From assembly GCA_964035575.1 (NCBI GenBank), contig OZ037926.1:434001-498000 (forward strand): 64,000 bases of DNA. Direction: 5' to 3'. Below, piece by piece: positions 10,569 to 20,690 of this stretch. The DNA is from Rhynchopus sp. YZ270_cl-10 (taxonomy: Eukaryota > Euglenozoa > Diplonemea > Diplonemida > Diplonemidae). The translations under genes were made by a program, and so were the position numbers. Within the stretch, counting starts at the first letter, position 1; every line of letters begins with the position of its first letter. The notes under the pieces were generated by a model, which was not told the origin of the DNA, did not search any database, and worked only from the letters and a program-made list of their open reading frames with translations.

Positions 10569-11321
10569 TTATTCTTTGATACAGTCTATGATAATATGAT
10601 TGTCAAGCAGACTGATTGCACGTTCCAAATCTAGTGACGCGGCGCCGGTATTTAAGGTGCAGTCCAGGGTCGCGTTGATAGGCCCACAGACCTTTTCAGC
10701 GTGAATCATGTCCAGCGTGGTTGCGTTCACAATGAGACTGACGTTCTCGATTCCCGCCTCGCAGCTGAGTTTCCTCCCGTCGTCGCACGATTCCACCACC
10801 ACCTGTGTGCTACCCACAAGACCGTACACCGACTGCGCTGCAGTCGCCACCATAGACACACACCGATTCCCTGGGAGCAGCACGCATTGCTGTGCCGAGG
10901 AACGTGTCAACGCAGAGGCGTTCTTCACAAGCTTCACCAAGGTGCTAATCTCCGCCTGGCATGTGTCCAGAAGCGGGACCGGAGGGTCTGTTGTGTTGCC
11001 CCGCTCCACTGCCTCTCTTGCATTGCGGAGTGCTGTGGTGCAGGCAACAGAGCTGCTGCGGAGGGCATGCGGGTGTACATGGCAGATGCGCATCGCCTCT
11101 CTGATCTCCCCACGCGCATGCATCCCGCCTGGGTGTTGCGCTGCACGCAGCAGGGTGTGTCGACACAAAGCCACCTGTGTCGGGTGGGCGCACACAGTGC
11201 CTGCAGCGCGGACCCACCCTATAGCATCAGTAAGCACTGCATGCGAGACTCCAAGCTCTTCTGAAGGGAGCACACTGCTGAGAAGTGCGACCACAAAGAC
11301 AGTGAGGGGTGTTGTAGTCAT
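10569..11321 (-). CDS. Secreted Cys-staple helical protein (divergent)
   Basis: Single exon, 250 aa. It starts MTTTPLTVFVVALLSSVLPS, a signal peptide. The mature part is helical with Cys pairs spaced 5-15 residues apart: VCAHPTQVALC, QCVLLPGNRC, SCDDGRKLSC, VCGPINATLDC. Several N-glycosylation sequons are present (NTT, NAS, NVS, NAT). The C-x(n)-C pairs at helix turns resemble the repeat modules of 39810-44789, 46595-48673 and 62063-62932, so I read it as a distant member of that family; this is inference from spacing, not sequence identity. No enzyme motif. Likely secreted or surface-attached; there is no C-terminal membrane segment. Confidence 0.65.
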   Translation of the reverse strand: MTTTPLTVFVVALLSSVLPSEELGVSHAVLTDAIGWVRAAGTVCAHPTQVALCRHTLLRAAQHPGGMHARGEIREAMRICHVHPHALRSSSVACTTALRNAREAVERGNTTDPPVPLLDTCQAEISTLVKLVKNASALTRSSAQQCVLLPGNRCVSMVATAAQSVYGLVGSTQVVVESCDDGRKLSCEAGIENVSLIVNATTLDMIHAEKVCGPINATLDCTLNTGAASLDLERAISLLDNHIIIDCIKE

Positions 11322-11534
11322 TTTGTGGGGGGGAGGGGAGGAGGGGGGAGAGACCGTATGTGTGTGTGTGTGTTTCTCTCTGGTTTTGGAAGATCTTGAT
11401 TAGGGACAAAAAAAACAGCAACGACATTACGCCAGAACCTACTCACAGGGTGCCATTACCATCGTTGATAGAGTGGTCATGATGTAAGATGTTTGACCCA
11501 CAGCCAACGCTATGACATTACGCCATCACGAAAA

Positions 11535-11663
11535 AACCGTGGCACCTTACAACCTGAGCTCTGGATCCAACTACGAGCTTTTTAACAGCAGCAGCATTAA
11601 TATACGCTATTGGTGCTGGAATTACCGCGGGTGCTGGCACCAGACTTATTCAGCATGGCTTAG
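11535..11663 (-). pseudogene. Fragment of 18S (SSU) rRNA
   Basis: On the minus strand 11572-11655 reads as the universal SSU core: AAGTCTGGTGCCAGCACCCG, CGGTAATTCCAGCACCAATA, GCGTATATTAATGCTGCTGC, TGTTAAAAAGCTCGTAGTTG. The usual CAGCAGCCGCGG has one change (CAGCACCCGCGG). Flanks do not continue as intact SSU upstream (11664 on); towards lower coordinates a variable region may extend to about 11430. It is a dead or integrated fragment, not a working gene. The ATTAATGCTGCTGCTG stretch is closer to kinetoplastid-type SSU than to most eukaryotes, from memory. Confidence 0.8.
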
Positions 11664-12137
11664 AGTCAGCGGCGGCACTGAATAGATGCAAGAAATAAGA
11701 AGGGGAGGGGTGATTGTTTTTGTGTCTCTTTGGGAAGAACAGAATAGCATGGTATAGGGGTATTGAATGAATACTGGAAGGAAAAAAATCGAACAAACAA
11801 ACGGTATTCTACCCTCCTCCCCCCATCCCACCGCATCCTCCTTCCCAAAAATATATTGAAAAAACGGGGGGGCATGAACAAAAAAAAAATACCAATTTAT
11901 GGCCGAATGGGTGATACAATACAAGGGGCTGCGACTGGCAGTTTTGGTAGTGAAAGGGTGAAAGGGCGGTAGGGAAGGGTGAAGGGTGCACGACGGCCAT
12001 GTAGGGTGGTGGGGCAGGGGTTTGTCACATTTCAAAAACGTCGAATTACATTTTTTTTTTTTGTATTTCACAAAGTGGTCGGAGGAGGAGATTTTAAAAA
12101 TAAATCACAATACACACGACGCTGAATAAATAGTTTT

Positions 12138-12175
12138 CTTGAAATACAACAGCCCCGCTCGAGACAGATGTACCT
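12138..12175 (+). repeat. Small hairpin, TACAAAG class
   Basis: TTGAAATACAACAGCCCCGC then TCGAGACAGATGTACC; TACA.../TGTA closing pair kept, loop altered. Confidence 0.5.
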
Positions 12176-12951
12176 CGAAAAGGGTTGCATCTTTCCTTTG
12201 TGTTCAATATCAGTTTTATTTTGGTAATTCCGCAGGACATAGAACACGTTGTGTGTTTCAGCTGTGTATGTGTACGAGGTCGCTTCGATACTTAGCGTTT
12301 TTTTTTTTAAATATCGAATTCAATCACTCCCCCTTTTTTATAGCATCAGAGCATCCAAAAGGAAAGGCATTATTATGCATGGTGGGTCAACAAAAGAGAG
12401 AAGATACCTTTATATCACGTCAGGTTCCATTTCTCCAAAAAATTCAAAAAAAATAAAAAGAACAAAGGGACAACGTTATTAATTGGTTACGTTTTTTTTT
12501 TGGGGGGGGAGCGTCGATTTTGGGGAGGAATACAACAAAAATAAAAAGAGAAAAACTAAAACAAAGACAAAGACTGACACCAAGCAAATGATGTACCGCT
12601 TTGAACACTGGGGGGGTTTATTTTTCTTGAGTTTTGTAAAACATCATTTTTTTTTTTTTTTTGGGTGCGACAATGGGGAGGAGTTCAAACGGTACACAGG
12701 GGAAAATACGAATATTTTGGTTCACAATGCAGCTCAGTATGTTGGGGTATAGGGGATACGGGAACCGCCCGGGGAGTAGGATGCGTCACGTGCCACCCGT
12801 TCGCGCTGTGGCGAGACACGCTGGGTATAGGCGTTGCATTCACGTTGCAGCTGTGTGATGGTTGTGGTTACATTTTGTGGTGGCTTTTCGTTTGTGCTAT
12901 GGTACTTTTGTTTGATTAGTGTGCAGCTGTCATACGGACAGTCGTCACTGC

Positions 12952-14385
12952 CTATGTTTTGCTAATCTGGTTGATGCATTCACAATGTTCTTTGTTCCCC
13001 ACCCCAGGCGTTCTGTCACCCTGAATGCACAAACCCGGTTCCCCTGTGACATACCTCTCCCTCACGCTCCTCAAGTTGCTCCCTCTGCTGCTTGATGCGC
13101 ACCTCCTGGATGACAAGGTCGTTCTCTTTGTCATCCACCACAACACCGTTTGCCTGCACATTCTCTGCATCGGCACGGCGCTGGTTGTTGTCGTCGCAGG
13201 CCTTCTTGGCTTCGTCGTGTGCGTCTTTTGAGCGTTGGAGACGTGCCTCTGCGCCTGCACGGATGCGCTCCTGCTCATCACGTGCCCACTTGGCACGGTC
13301 TGCGCGGGCGATGTCCTCAGCAGCAGCGACACCAAGCTCGTACTCTTTGCGCTGTGCATCGGCAACCTTGCGGTCGGCGTCCCCCATGATCACCTCCGGG
13401 TCGTCGCCTGGCGCTACGTCAACCTTGCGTGCCTGCGCCTCGGAGAGGTCCTTTGTCGCCTGCTCCTTCTCCTTCGTTGCTGCCTCCAGCGCCTGGAGGG
13501 CCCACTTCTCCCGCTCCGTCGCTGCCTCGACACGACGCTGTGCGACGTCAATATCGCGCGACGTCTCTGCCGCTCTGATCCGTGTTGCCCTCGTCTCCTC
13601 CCACTCCCGCGCCACCCGCTTTTCCGTCTCCTGACGCTCCTTGAACGCCTGCCCCACAGCGTCCACAGCGTTCTTATGCGCCTCCTCGCTCTCCCGCGCC
13701 TTCGCCTCGGCCCCAGAAGAACCGTCCTCCTCCGACGCCATCTTGGCTTCGCTGTCTGCCAGGTGTGCCTGCGCCTGGTCCACATCCTTGCCCAGCGCCT
13801 CCTCACGCGACTGCAGACGCTCCTGCGCATCGCGTGCAGCCTCCGCCTCTCTGTCAGCATTCGCCAAGGCACGGAAGCGGTGGAAGAGGGAGTCCAACAG
13901 CATGGGGTACTGCGTCACAAAGCGGTACCATTCGGGCTCCGTCAGGTCGCCGGTCTGTGGGTTTTGAGGTAAATTATTTTGAGAAACACTGACTTCTTGG
14001 TCTTCTATAGTTAAAAAATGCATACCGCACTGCCCTTTGCCTTTTGGAAGAGGTCTGATGGCGAGGGGTCCACGAGGGGGAGCTTCACTGTCTCACAGCC
14101 ACGCGCGAATTCGGACACATCGATGACACCGTTCTTGTTGAAGTCGAGGTCTGTGAAGGTGATGCGCACTTTGTCACCTGTGGTCAGGGGTGCTGTTACG
14201 GGTGGTGCGTACATGTCCACGCGTTCCAGGGAGGCCACCCTCGCCGTACGCAGAGCATGGCTTGGCGACGACCCGACCTGCCCAGGGGACCCGTACACAT
14301 CCTGCACCAGGTTGTTCCTCAAGTACTGCTCAATCGATTGATGGCGCTCTGCCTCCCTCTGCATCTCCAACCATTCGTACGACAT
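12952..14385 (-). CDS. EF-hand protein with long coiled coil
   Basis: Exons 14385-14026 and 13954-13055 join in phase 0 across a 71-nt GTATGC...CACAG intron. The second exon ends at a strong donor (GAG then GTATGT); a short last exon ISKT-stop (12966-12952) is my best guess, giving 424 aa. Without that intron the frame stops at 13016. Residues 81-92 (DFNKNGVIDVSE) form a canonical EF-hand calcium loop. A second, degenerate EF-hand (GSATGDLTEPEW) is split by the first intron. Residues from about 150 to 420 are Ala/Glu/Arg-rich heptads, a long coiled coil. It is probably a cytosolic calcium-responsive structural or scaffold protein; no specific family is recognised. Confidence 0.7.
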
Positions 14386-14424
14386 TGTGTTGTGTTTTTT
14401 TAATGCCCTTTCTATGAGGAAAAA

Positions 14425-14560
14425 GTTGACTAGAACTACAAAAGCCCGCTCATGACAGTATACCTTTGGTACATCGTCTGTACCGGCAACCATGCAGCCC
14501 TACAATCCATTTCGTGGTTTACATCTGAAATACTACTCCCGCTTCCAATCATCAGCCAGA
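14425..14560 (+). repeat. TACAAAG-class hairpin with longer repeat body
   Basis: Head ACTACAAAAGCCCGCTCATG ACAGTATACC, then a body with CCTACAATCCATTTCGTGGT and TTACATCTGA, shared over about 100 bp with 59128-59280. It lies only 40 nt upstream of the EF-hand gene ATG, so it may be in that gene's leader. Confidence 0.6.
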
Positions 14561-14709
14561 TGAACGGGGATCATCGCAAACACATCCAACCAATCCTGTG
14601 ATGTAGGATCCGATTGGGAAAAAGAAACCAAACCGTTGATACAACCCAAAAAAGAGAGGCTTTTTCTAACACTGAACGAGAGCTCCCCCCTCGGGAAGCA
14701 TCTACGATA

Positions 14710-14737
14710 GATGACATCTAAGTCCCACTTAGTCATC
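14710..14737 (+). repeat. Small hairpin, CTAAG class
   Basis: GATGA/TCATC outer stem, CTAAGT/ACTTAG inner stem, loop CCC. Both stems are perfect, although the loop has lost CTCTCGT. Confidence 0.6.
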
Positions 14738-14773
14738 AATAAAACGTTACCCACACCAACCCCACCCGGCACC

Positions 14774-16991
14774 CTATTCTGCCAGGATCCGCTCCATCTC
14801 CAACAGATGTCCCATGGCACGCTCCTGCATGCGATACAACGCCTTATGCGAGCATGCCAGGGGAGTACTGATGACCATCTCATAGCGACATTTGCCGTTC
14901 TCAAAGACAGACTGGAGTTTGGTACGCACACCACATTCCACAGAGAGCAGCACCACTCTCTCCGGCCCTTCATAGCACGGCGCACCCCCTGTAAACACCT
15001 GAAGAGGGGGTGGTGTTTTTTTGAAGAGCGATTGAACACTGCATACCTGAACCCGCTTCCCCCTGACCTTGAACCCATCTGTTGCCGGGAGGTCTTGCTT
15101 TGCCCACCGTTGGTACATCCCGAGGAGCACAGGGCGTTTTGGCTCCTCCTCCTCCTGTTGTGTCTCCTCCTCGAAGTCGTCTGAATCGTCTGTCGCAGCA
15201 CGCCCTTTTGCTAGCTCGCCTTCTGGGAGCTCCACCTGCACTGCCTTGTCGAAGGGGCATATGGTGTAGTTGAAGTCGTGGGCAACGGGTTCTGCGGATC
15301 CGCCTTTGGTGTACTTCTCGTTGTCGGCAAGACTCAGACAGCGGCCTAGGAGAGGCATCATCGTGAAGTGTGGGCCAAAGTCGTCTGCTGTGAAGGAGGC
15401 CATCTGCTTGAGGCGTTCGCTCTCCATCGAGAGCCGTTGGTAGTAGTGTGCGATCTGTGCCTGGTCGTTTTTCGGGTCCGCCGCAAGCGTCTGGAACTGT
15501 TCGTAACGTTGGGCGAAGTCCTGCTGTGCGCTGCTGATGTGCGCGCGGTAGTCGTCCCAGAGCACCGTGCCTTCTGCGAGCATGGCGTTCTTCTGCTCGA
15601 GGCTTTCGATGTGGTCGTCGATGTGGGAGAGGTGTGTTTGCAGCTGTTGGAAAAAGGGGGGTGAGAAAAAGGGTGTAGTGTGTTGGTGTGTGTGGCGTAC
15701 CTGGTCCGTCAGGAAGACGTCGCATGGCGGTACTGCGCGGGTCGCTGTGCCGGCAGGGTAGTCGCAATCTGTCTCGTCGCGCGCGTCGCAGCAGTCCACA
15801 ACACCGTCGCAGCGCATGCTCTCGTGCATGCCACGCCGCCCGCAGGCGACAGTGTCCGGGTGGGGAAGGGTGCTCTTCTGGCGGAGAAACGCTTCGCCCT
15901 CTTCGTAATCCTGTTAATTTGTGATGTTTTTTTTTTTTGTGCAGACAGGGTTTCCGCCAGGATTTGGGGTTTCAGAAATTGGGGTGTACCATGAAAATGA
16001 CCCCCAAAAAAATTTTTTTTCTCCCCGAAAAAGCGGTCGTCGCGCGCTTCGCGCGCGCCTCCCTGGCAGACACAGGTAGAGAGGCGAAGCGTGCGGGGGT
16101 GCTCCAAAAAAATATTTTGGGAAGGGTTGAAAGGGAAGAAGGGGAGGCGCGAGATACGCTCACTACCGGTTGGGTGTCACTTCCACTGGGCTGCAGATAT
16201 GTGGCGCATCTCTGCAGCACTGTAATCACTGTGTAGCGCCATGCAATGAAAAAAGCAAATACCATCACCCTCTCACAAGACTCCTTTACCTTGTGAAGCT
16301 TCCACCCCCGACCTCCAAACGAACCAGCTGTGAAGTTTAACATGGTTGCTATCAAAGCTGGTGCTAAAACCCAAAAAGTTGCCAATGCTGCGGCAGAGCC
16401 GACTTGTCTTGGTCAAGAAGGAGACCCCTCCCACGGTTGACGAGGCGATACGGGCATCACTTCGGCTGGAGGAGGTGGAAGCGGAATGAAGGAGACAATG
16501 GGGAAAGGTAAGGAGTCTTGTGAGAGTGATGAGAGGGATCCCGTTGGGACATGTAGTAGAAAGTGAATGCATTCGTCGCTTGCACCGAAGCCTCCTTTAA
16601 AAAGGGGGCAATACACAGAAGTGTCAATGATAATATAGCAACATCAAATAGCCAGCAACACAGCGCCGCAGGCGCACGGTACGCTACTTTTTTTTTTTAT
16701 TTTTCCCCTAGATTTTACCCCCCTTTTCTTCCACTTCTTTTGACACAGCGAGCCAAACGCTCTGCACGGTGGGGTCACATGACCACGGGGGGTCATCTAC
16801 AACCTCTTAAACCCCATTTTTCTCGGGGTGTACTTTGGTGCACCCCGAATCCCTGTAAAAATCCAATTTTTTCCTGGAAAAATATTGGGGTGTACCAAAG
16901 TACACCCCGGTACACCTTGGCGGAAACTCTGGCAGACGAAGAACCTGAGGTTTAAAAGTAAAAAAAGAAATGGCCTGTAAGACACCGCCAT
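14774..16991 (-). CDS. Glucosidase II beta subunit-like (ER glycoprotein quality control)
   Basis: Exons I am sure of: 15910-15701, 15643-15047, 14998-14774, all phase 0 (344 codons and a stop). They encode one LDLa module (residues C..RCDGVVDCCDARDETDC), a coiled coil and a C-terminal MRH (mannose 6-phosphate receptor homology) domain (LGRCLSL, YTICPFDKAVQVEL, GGAPCYEGPERVVLLSVECG, GKCRYEMVISTPLAC). This is the layout of PRKCSH/GTB1, which holds glucosidase II alpha in the ER and binds mannose. The first exon probably starts at 16991 (MAVSYRPFLFLLLNLRFFVC, a signal peptide), but its donor is unresolved. Intron 1 is almost wholly filled by the TIR element 15946-16931. Odd points: one LDLa instead of two, and no HDEL-type tail (ends ERILAE). 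Confidence 0.8.
15946..16931. mobile_element. 986-bp CAGGG-ended TIR element in intron 1 of glucosidase II beta
   Basis: Ends CAGGGTTTCCGCCA (left) and TGGCGGAAACTCTG (right), flanked by the 5-bp repeat GCAGA (15941-15945 and 16932-16936). No transposase is seen. It is related, in reverse orientation, to 28971-29722 (shared GCGCCTGCGGCGC-type block, GGTCATGTGACCCC-type block, and others). It fills nearly all of the intron: one end is within a few bases of the signal-peptide exon, the other 36 bp from the acceptor. CAGGG ends recall hAT elements, but hAT usually makes 8-bp duplications, so the family is open. Confidence 0.8.
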
Positions 16992-17206
16992 CGGAAGGGA
17001 ATCAAATATCTCAAGAAAAAGTTGATGACGTTAGCTACGGATGATTGCCTGCAGCGAAGCTGCAGCAGGAGACGGTGACGCATCCGAATGGACAGCGCTA
17101 ACAGACAGAGCCCTTTCGGAGAACTTCAACGCTACTTCAGAAAAAGCAGTGTAAGGACAAGAGAGACTCTCTCTCTCTCTCTCTCTTTTTAAACCGCTGG
17201 GGAGTA

Positions 17207-17644
17207 TCATACATTCATTATCGCAGCGAGGTATTGCAGGCGTCCGGGGCTGTCCTTTGCGTCGCGCACTGCTTTGAAGTGTGCCTGCCTTTCACCTTCA
17301 CCACGACGTTCCGCAACAAGCTGAGGATAGCGCTCCAGACGCTGCTGCTGCCTCAGCACCTCTGGCGCAACGGTAGGTACATCCACCAGACCCACATAGC
17401 TGCGTGCAGAGGCATGTGCCGCAAGCACCCCCTCCACGTCACCCCCTCTTACACCAAGCGCACGACAGCCCTCCTCCACCAACCTCCCCGGCACCCCAAC
17501 AAACAACCCCCCCGCAAGCACGACACTCAAAACCAACAGTCCCACAATGGTAAAATATCTTGGCGATGATGAGACAGCATCGGGGGTGGATCTGGTGGCA
17601 GTCCTCGTGGTGGTGCTTTTCGTGGGCTTCTTCTTGGACGGCAT
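17207..17644 (-). CDS. Small single-pass membrane protein
   Basis: 145 aa, one exon. A basic Ser/Thr-rich N-terminus (MPSKKKPTKSTTTRTATRST) is followed by one membrane helix (YFTIVGLLVLSVVLAGGLFV, residues about 30-49) and a polar C-terminal part rich in Arg/Glu/Gln (PEVLRQQQRLERYPQLVAER). With a basic tail before the helix it is most likely type II or tail-inside. The frame is open further upstream, but the ATG at 17644 lies after a possible acceptor (GTACAG), so I start there. No family recognised. Confidence 0.55.
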   Translation of the reverse strand: MPSKKKPTKSTTTRTATRSTPDAVSSSPRYFTIVGLLVLSVVLAGGLFVGVPGRLVEEGCRALGVRGGDVEGVLAAHASARSYVGLVDVPTVAPEVLRQQQRLERYPQLVAERRGEGERQAHFKAVRDAKDSPGRLQYLAAIMNV

Positions 17645-18069
17645 TTTTCTTTTTAGATCTTTGTGTACAACTGTACACACCTCCCCACTGAAAAAAAAGA
17701 GAGTTTTTTTGTTTGTCATTTTTAAGACGAAAGAGATCAGATGATAAATTTTGGGGAAATTTTTTTTTAAGTTGACTTGAAATACAAAGCCTTCTCGACA
17801 GTGTACCTTTTAAATCAGTCTTTTTTTTTGGGATTATAAAAAAAGAAATCGTTTGCAGATAGGGAAATACTCTGGAATACCCGATATTTTTATGTTTTCC
17901 CCTCCCCTCCCTCCCTGTCACCCTCTCCACCGCCCGTTTAGAGTATTCTGCCCCTTTTGGTTGTACAGTCTGTGGGGTTCGTTCTCCCCTTCACCCCACT
18001 TCCCCCAGTGAGTCCCTCCCACACACTAAAATCACAATACACGCGAGGGGGGGCCGTTTGGCGCTTCGG
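17645..18069. other. Intergenic, one hairpin repeat
   Basis: Holds a TACAAAG-class hairpin at 17771-17808, about 125 nt upstream of the small membrane protein gene, and pyrimidine-rich low complexity. No gene. Confidence 0.5.
17771..17808 (+). repeat. Small hairpin, TACAAAG class
   Basis: TTGACTTGAAATACAAAGCC then TTCTCGACAGTGTACC. TACA/TGTA pair kept; the loop is shortened. Confidence 0.6.
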
Positions 18070-20488
18070 CTAGCGCTTTGAAGACGCTGCTGCAAGCCTG
18101 TTCTCAAGGTCAAGGATTCTGTCCTGGAAGACTTTCATCTGGTCAGTGTAGCCGTGCGACATATTCTTCACTTCTGTGTCGCGGTTGCGCAGGCGGCGCT
18201 TCAGGTCACGGTTGTCTTCCTCAAGCCCCTGGGGAAATAAAATTTGTAAAAAACTAATTTTCTGTCCATTCAAGAGAAAGCACAAAGAAGAGGTTGATAG
18301 GCAAACCTCCTATCACATCCGTTATCCCACATCAGATAACCGACAAAACACCCGAGGGAATAAAAAAATGTTTCTCTCGCCAAATCACATACCTGCGCCG
18401 TCTCCTCCTTCGCCTCAAGGTGGAACAAACACCTCTGCAGGTCGATACGGTACTCTACCGCCTTTGCGTCTGATGTGACCAGGGCATGCTTGTATGCGTC
18501 TACCTCCCTTTGGTGTGCCGCCTGGCATGCAGGCGCCAGCACACCACTCCCCACCAAGCTCCCCTCCGGCGGGGTCGACACACTCTCTAACAAGGTGCAA
18601 TGCGCTGCTGCTGTGCTCACATCCTCCGCTGCCACGTCTTCGGACACACCTTCACCGGAGCCTGCCTCCTCCCGCGCACCTTCGAGATCCTCCCTGGACA
18701 CGAGGTCCACCTCGAGAGGCATCTCCGCCACACGCTTCATGAAGGCGGCTGTTCTACAGTGCATCCTGACCCGCGCCATGTCGGGGTTATTGTACGGTGT
18801 TGTGGTGTCGAGATAGCCCTCTGGGAGGACCGCCTTCTCTTCAGCGGTAAGCAGCTCTGCAGGGCCGATAGGGGGGAGGCTCCGTTCTGGGCCGGAGAGA
18901 AGCGGTTTGGTGAGTGCAGTGCGCAGCTCGACAGCGGTGGCAACGTTCATATGCAGTGCCTTGAGGACCGCGACAATGCGTTTGTTGACGCCGTCAAAGC
19001 CGGTCAGCTCCCACGCCACGCGGACCTCTTTCGCAAAGAGCCCTGTAACAGCCTCGGTTAACTCCTTGATACCACTCTTGAGTTGCCGGAGAGAAGCGGG
19101 GGTGACAGACTTCGCAGCGTTGAAGGACTCCAGAGGGGGGCAGAGGAGAGATTGGAGGCGGGCGATTTCTTCGGATTGGTCGTCGTCCTGTAGGTGTGGT
19201 GTATAAATAACCCAAAGGTGAACGAGAAAGTCTTTTTTTTTTCGGGTGAAATTCAAAAGGGAGTTTTCAGGGGGGGGTTGGGATGTATCGTTGTTTGGGT
19301 TGTTTTAAATGGGGGTATAAATACCTCTGTCAGCCCCGGGGAGTGCGAAAACAGCGCGACGAGGACGTGCTTGAGGTTCTCGCAGATGAACAGAGCCCAC
19401 CCCGCACCCTCCTCCTCCACCCCTTGGCTGCCACCTCCCGCGCCGGGGACGGTCTCGGGCACTTCACCACTTCCTACCTGCTCTAAGAGCTCTGTCTCCT
19501 TTGCTTTGGCGCCGCTTACGAAGTCGATCTGCGACACCAGCCTCTGTGCGATGCCCGCATGCCCCGCATTCGCCTTCCGCAACGAATCCTTCAGAAGCCG
19601 CAGGGCTGCGATACGCACCGGACCCTCTGTCGCGGTCGCCTTGCTTAGCAGGATGTGGATACGCTCTGTGGAGTTCGCGAAGAGCGCTTCGACGTCCCTC
19701 ACTAATGATCCTATGGTGGCGGCGAGCGACGAAATGTTTGACGAAGCCGCTGCAGAACGTTGTGTGTCTTCTGGGCTTAGGTTGAGCTGCGCTATTTGGG
19801 GGAGACGCGTAGTGTCGGCAAGGACGGCAAAGGAGACGGATTCTGCGTGTACAAGGCGGGTCTGCACTTCACGTACATTGACGAGCAGTGCTTTGTGGTG
19901 GCTCTGCAGTTCGGAGAGAGATTCGGTGCGCTCGGAGAGACTCTCTGTGAGGCGACGTTCCTCATTGCTCGCAACCCGAAGCTCCTCCTCCAGCTCTGAA
20001 ATGCGCGACACCGCACCCATCGTCTCGGTCCCATACTTCCCTTCCAACAGCTCCCTCTGGTGCTTCGCCTCGTCCAACTCCCTCTGCATTTCAAAGATCT
20101 TTGTATGCAGCCCCCCAGCCTCCGCAATCTTTCTCTGCAGCTCCTCTTCCAGGACCTCCCGGTCTTGGTCCTCCTTCGCAGCCCGTCCGGAAACCATATC
20201 CTTAAATCCGGTGAGCGGTGCCCATCCTTTACTGGTATCTTGTTTGGCTTTTTGAACGTCCTCCTGGAGGGAGACGATCCGCTTTTCGAGGGAGGTGTGA
20301 TTGTATTTGAGGACCTCTGTCTCGTCACGTGCCTCTCGAAGTTCCTCTCGTGTTGCCTCGTGTGCACGGTCCGCAGCGGCGGCACGTTGTTGTAGCACCG
20401 CATTGTCTTCCTCCAAAGAGGTGCACTTCGTCTGCAGCTTCACCACCGCCTTCTTCAAGACGTCGATCTTCTTTTCATCGCTGCTCAT
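18070..20488 (-). CDS. PPP1R21-like coiled-coil protein (FERRY complex subunit 2 candidate)
   Basis: Exons 20488-19325, 19187-18393 and 18228-18070, both introns phase 0 (137 and 164 nt, GTAT donors); product 705 aa. The N-terminal 110 residues are a coiled coil (LKKAVVKLQTKCTSLEEDN, LKYNHTSLEKRIVSLQEDVQ) that resembles the KLRAQ N-terminus of PPP1R21. A second coiled coil spans about 130-240. The middle is a helical, non-coil domain (LSSLAATIGSLVRDVEALF, LLKDSLRKANAGHAGIAQRL), and the C-terminal coil (YTDQMKVFQDRILDLENRLA) matches the position of the terminal coil in PPP1R21. In animals that protein is part of the Rab5 effector FERRY, linking early endosomes to mRNAs. The assignment rests on layout and remembered motifs; a generic golgin-type protein is the alternative. 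Confidence 0.6.
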
Positions 20489-20690
20489 CGCGAAGCTATC
20501 GAATCGTGTGTTTGTTTTTTCGACCAACGAGTCTTGTAAGGGAAGGGGGTGCGGTGTAGTGAGGTATTGTGTATGTCTGAGGGGGTAGGGGTGGGGGGAG
20601 GTCTGAGGTGTGAAGTGATGTGAAATATGTGTGTAAAGTTGAGAGAGAAAAGACAAGGTGTAACGCCTCGTCGCCATTGTGTCGTGTATG

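Larger units (their letters stand above)
11322..12951. other. Intergenic region with 18S-like fragment
   Basis: Holds the rRNA-like fragment (own entry), one hairpin repeat at 12138-12175 and many A/T runs. I see no protein gene. Confidence 0.5.
14386..14773. other. Short intergenic region, two hairpin repeats
   Basis: Between the glucosidase II beta stop and the EF-hand gene start. It holds the repeat 14425-14560 and a separate hairpin at 14710-14737. No gene. Confidence 0.6.
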
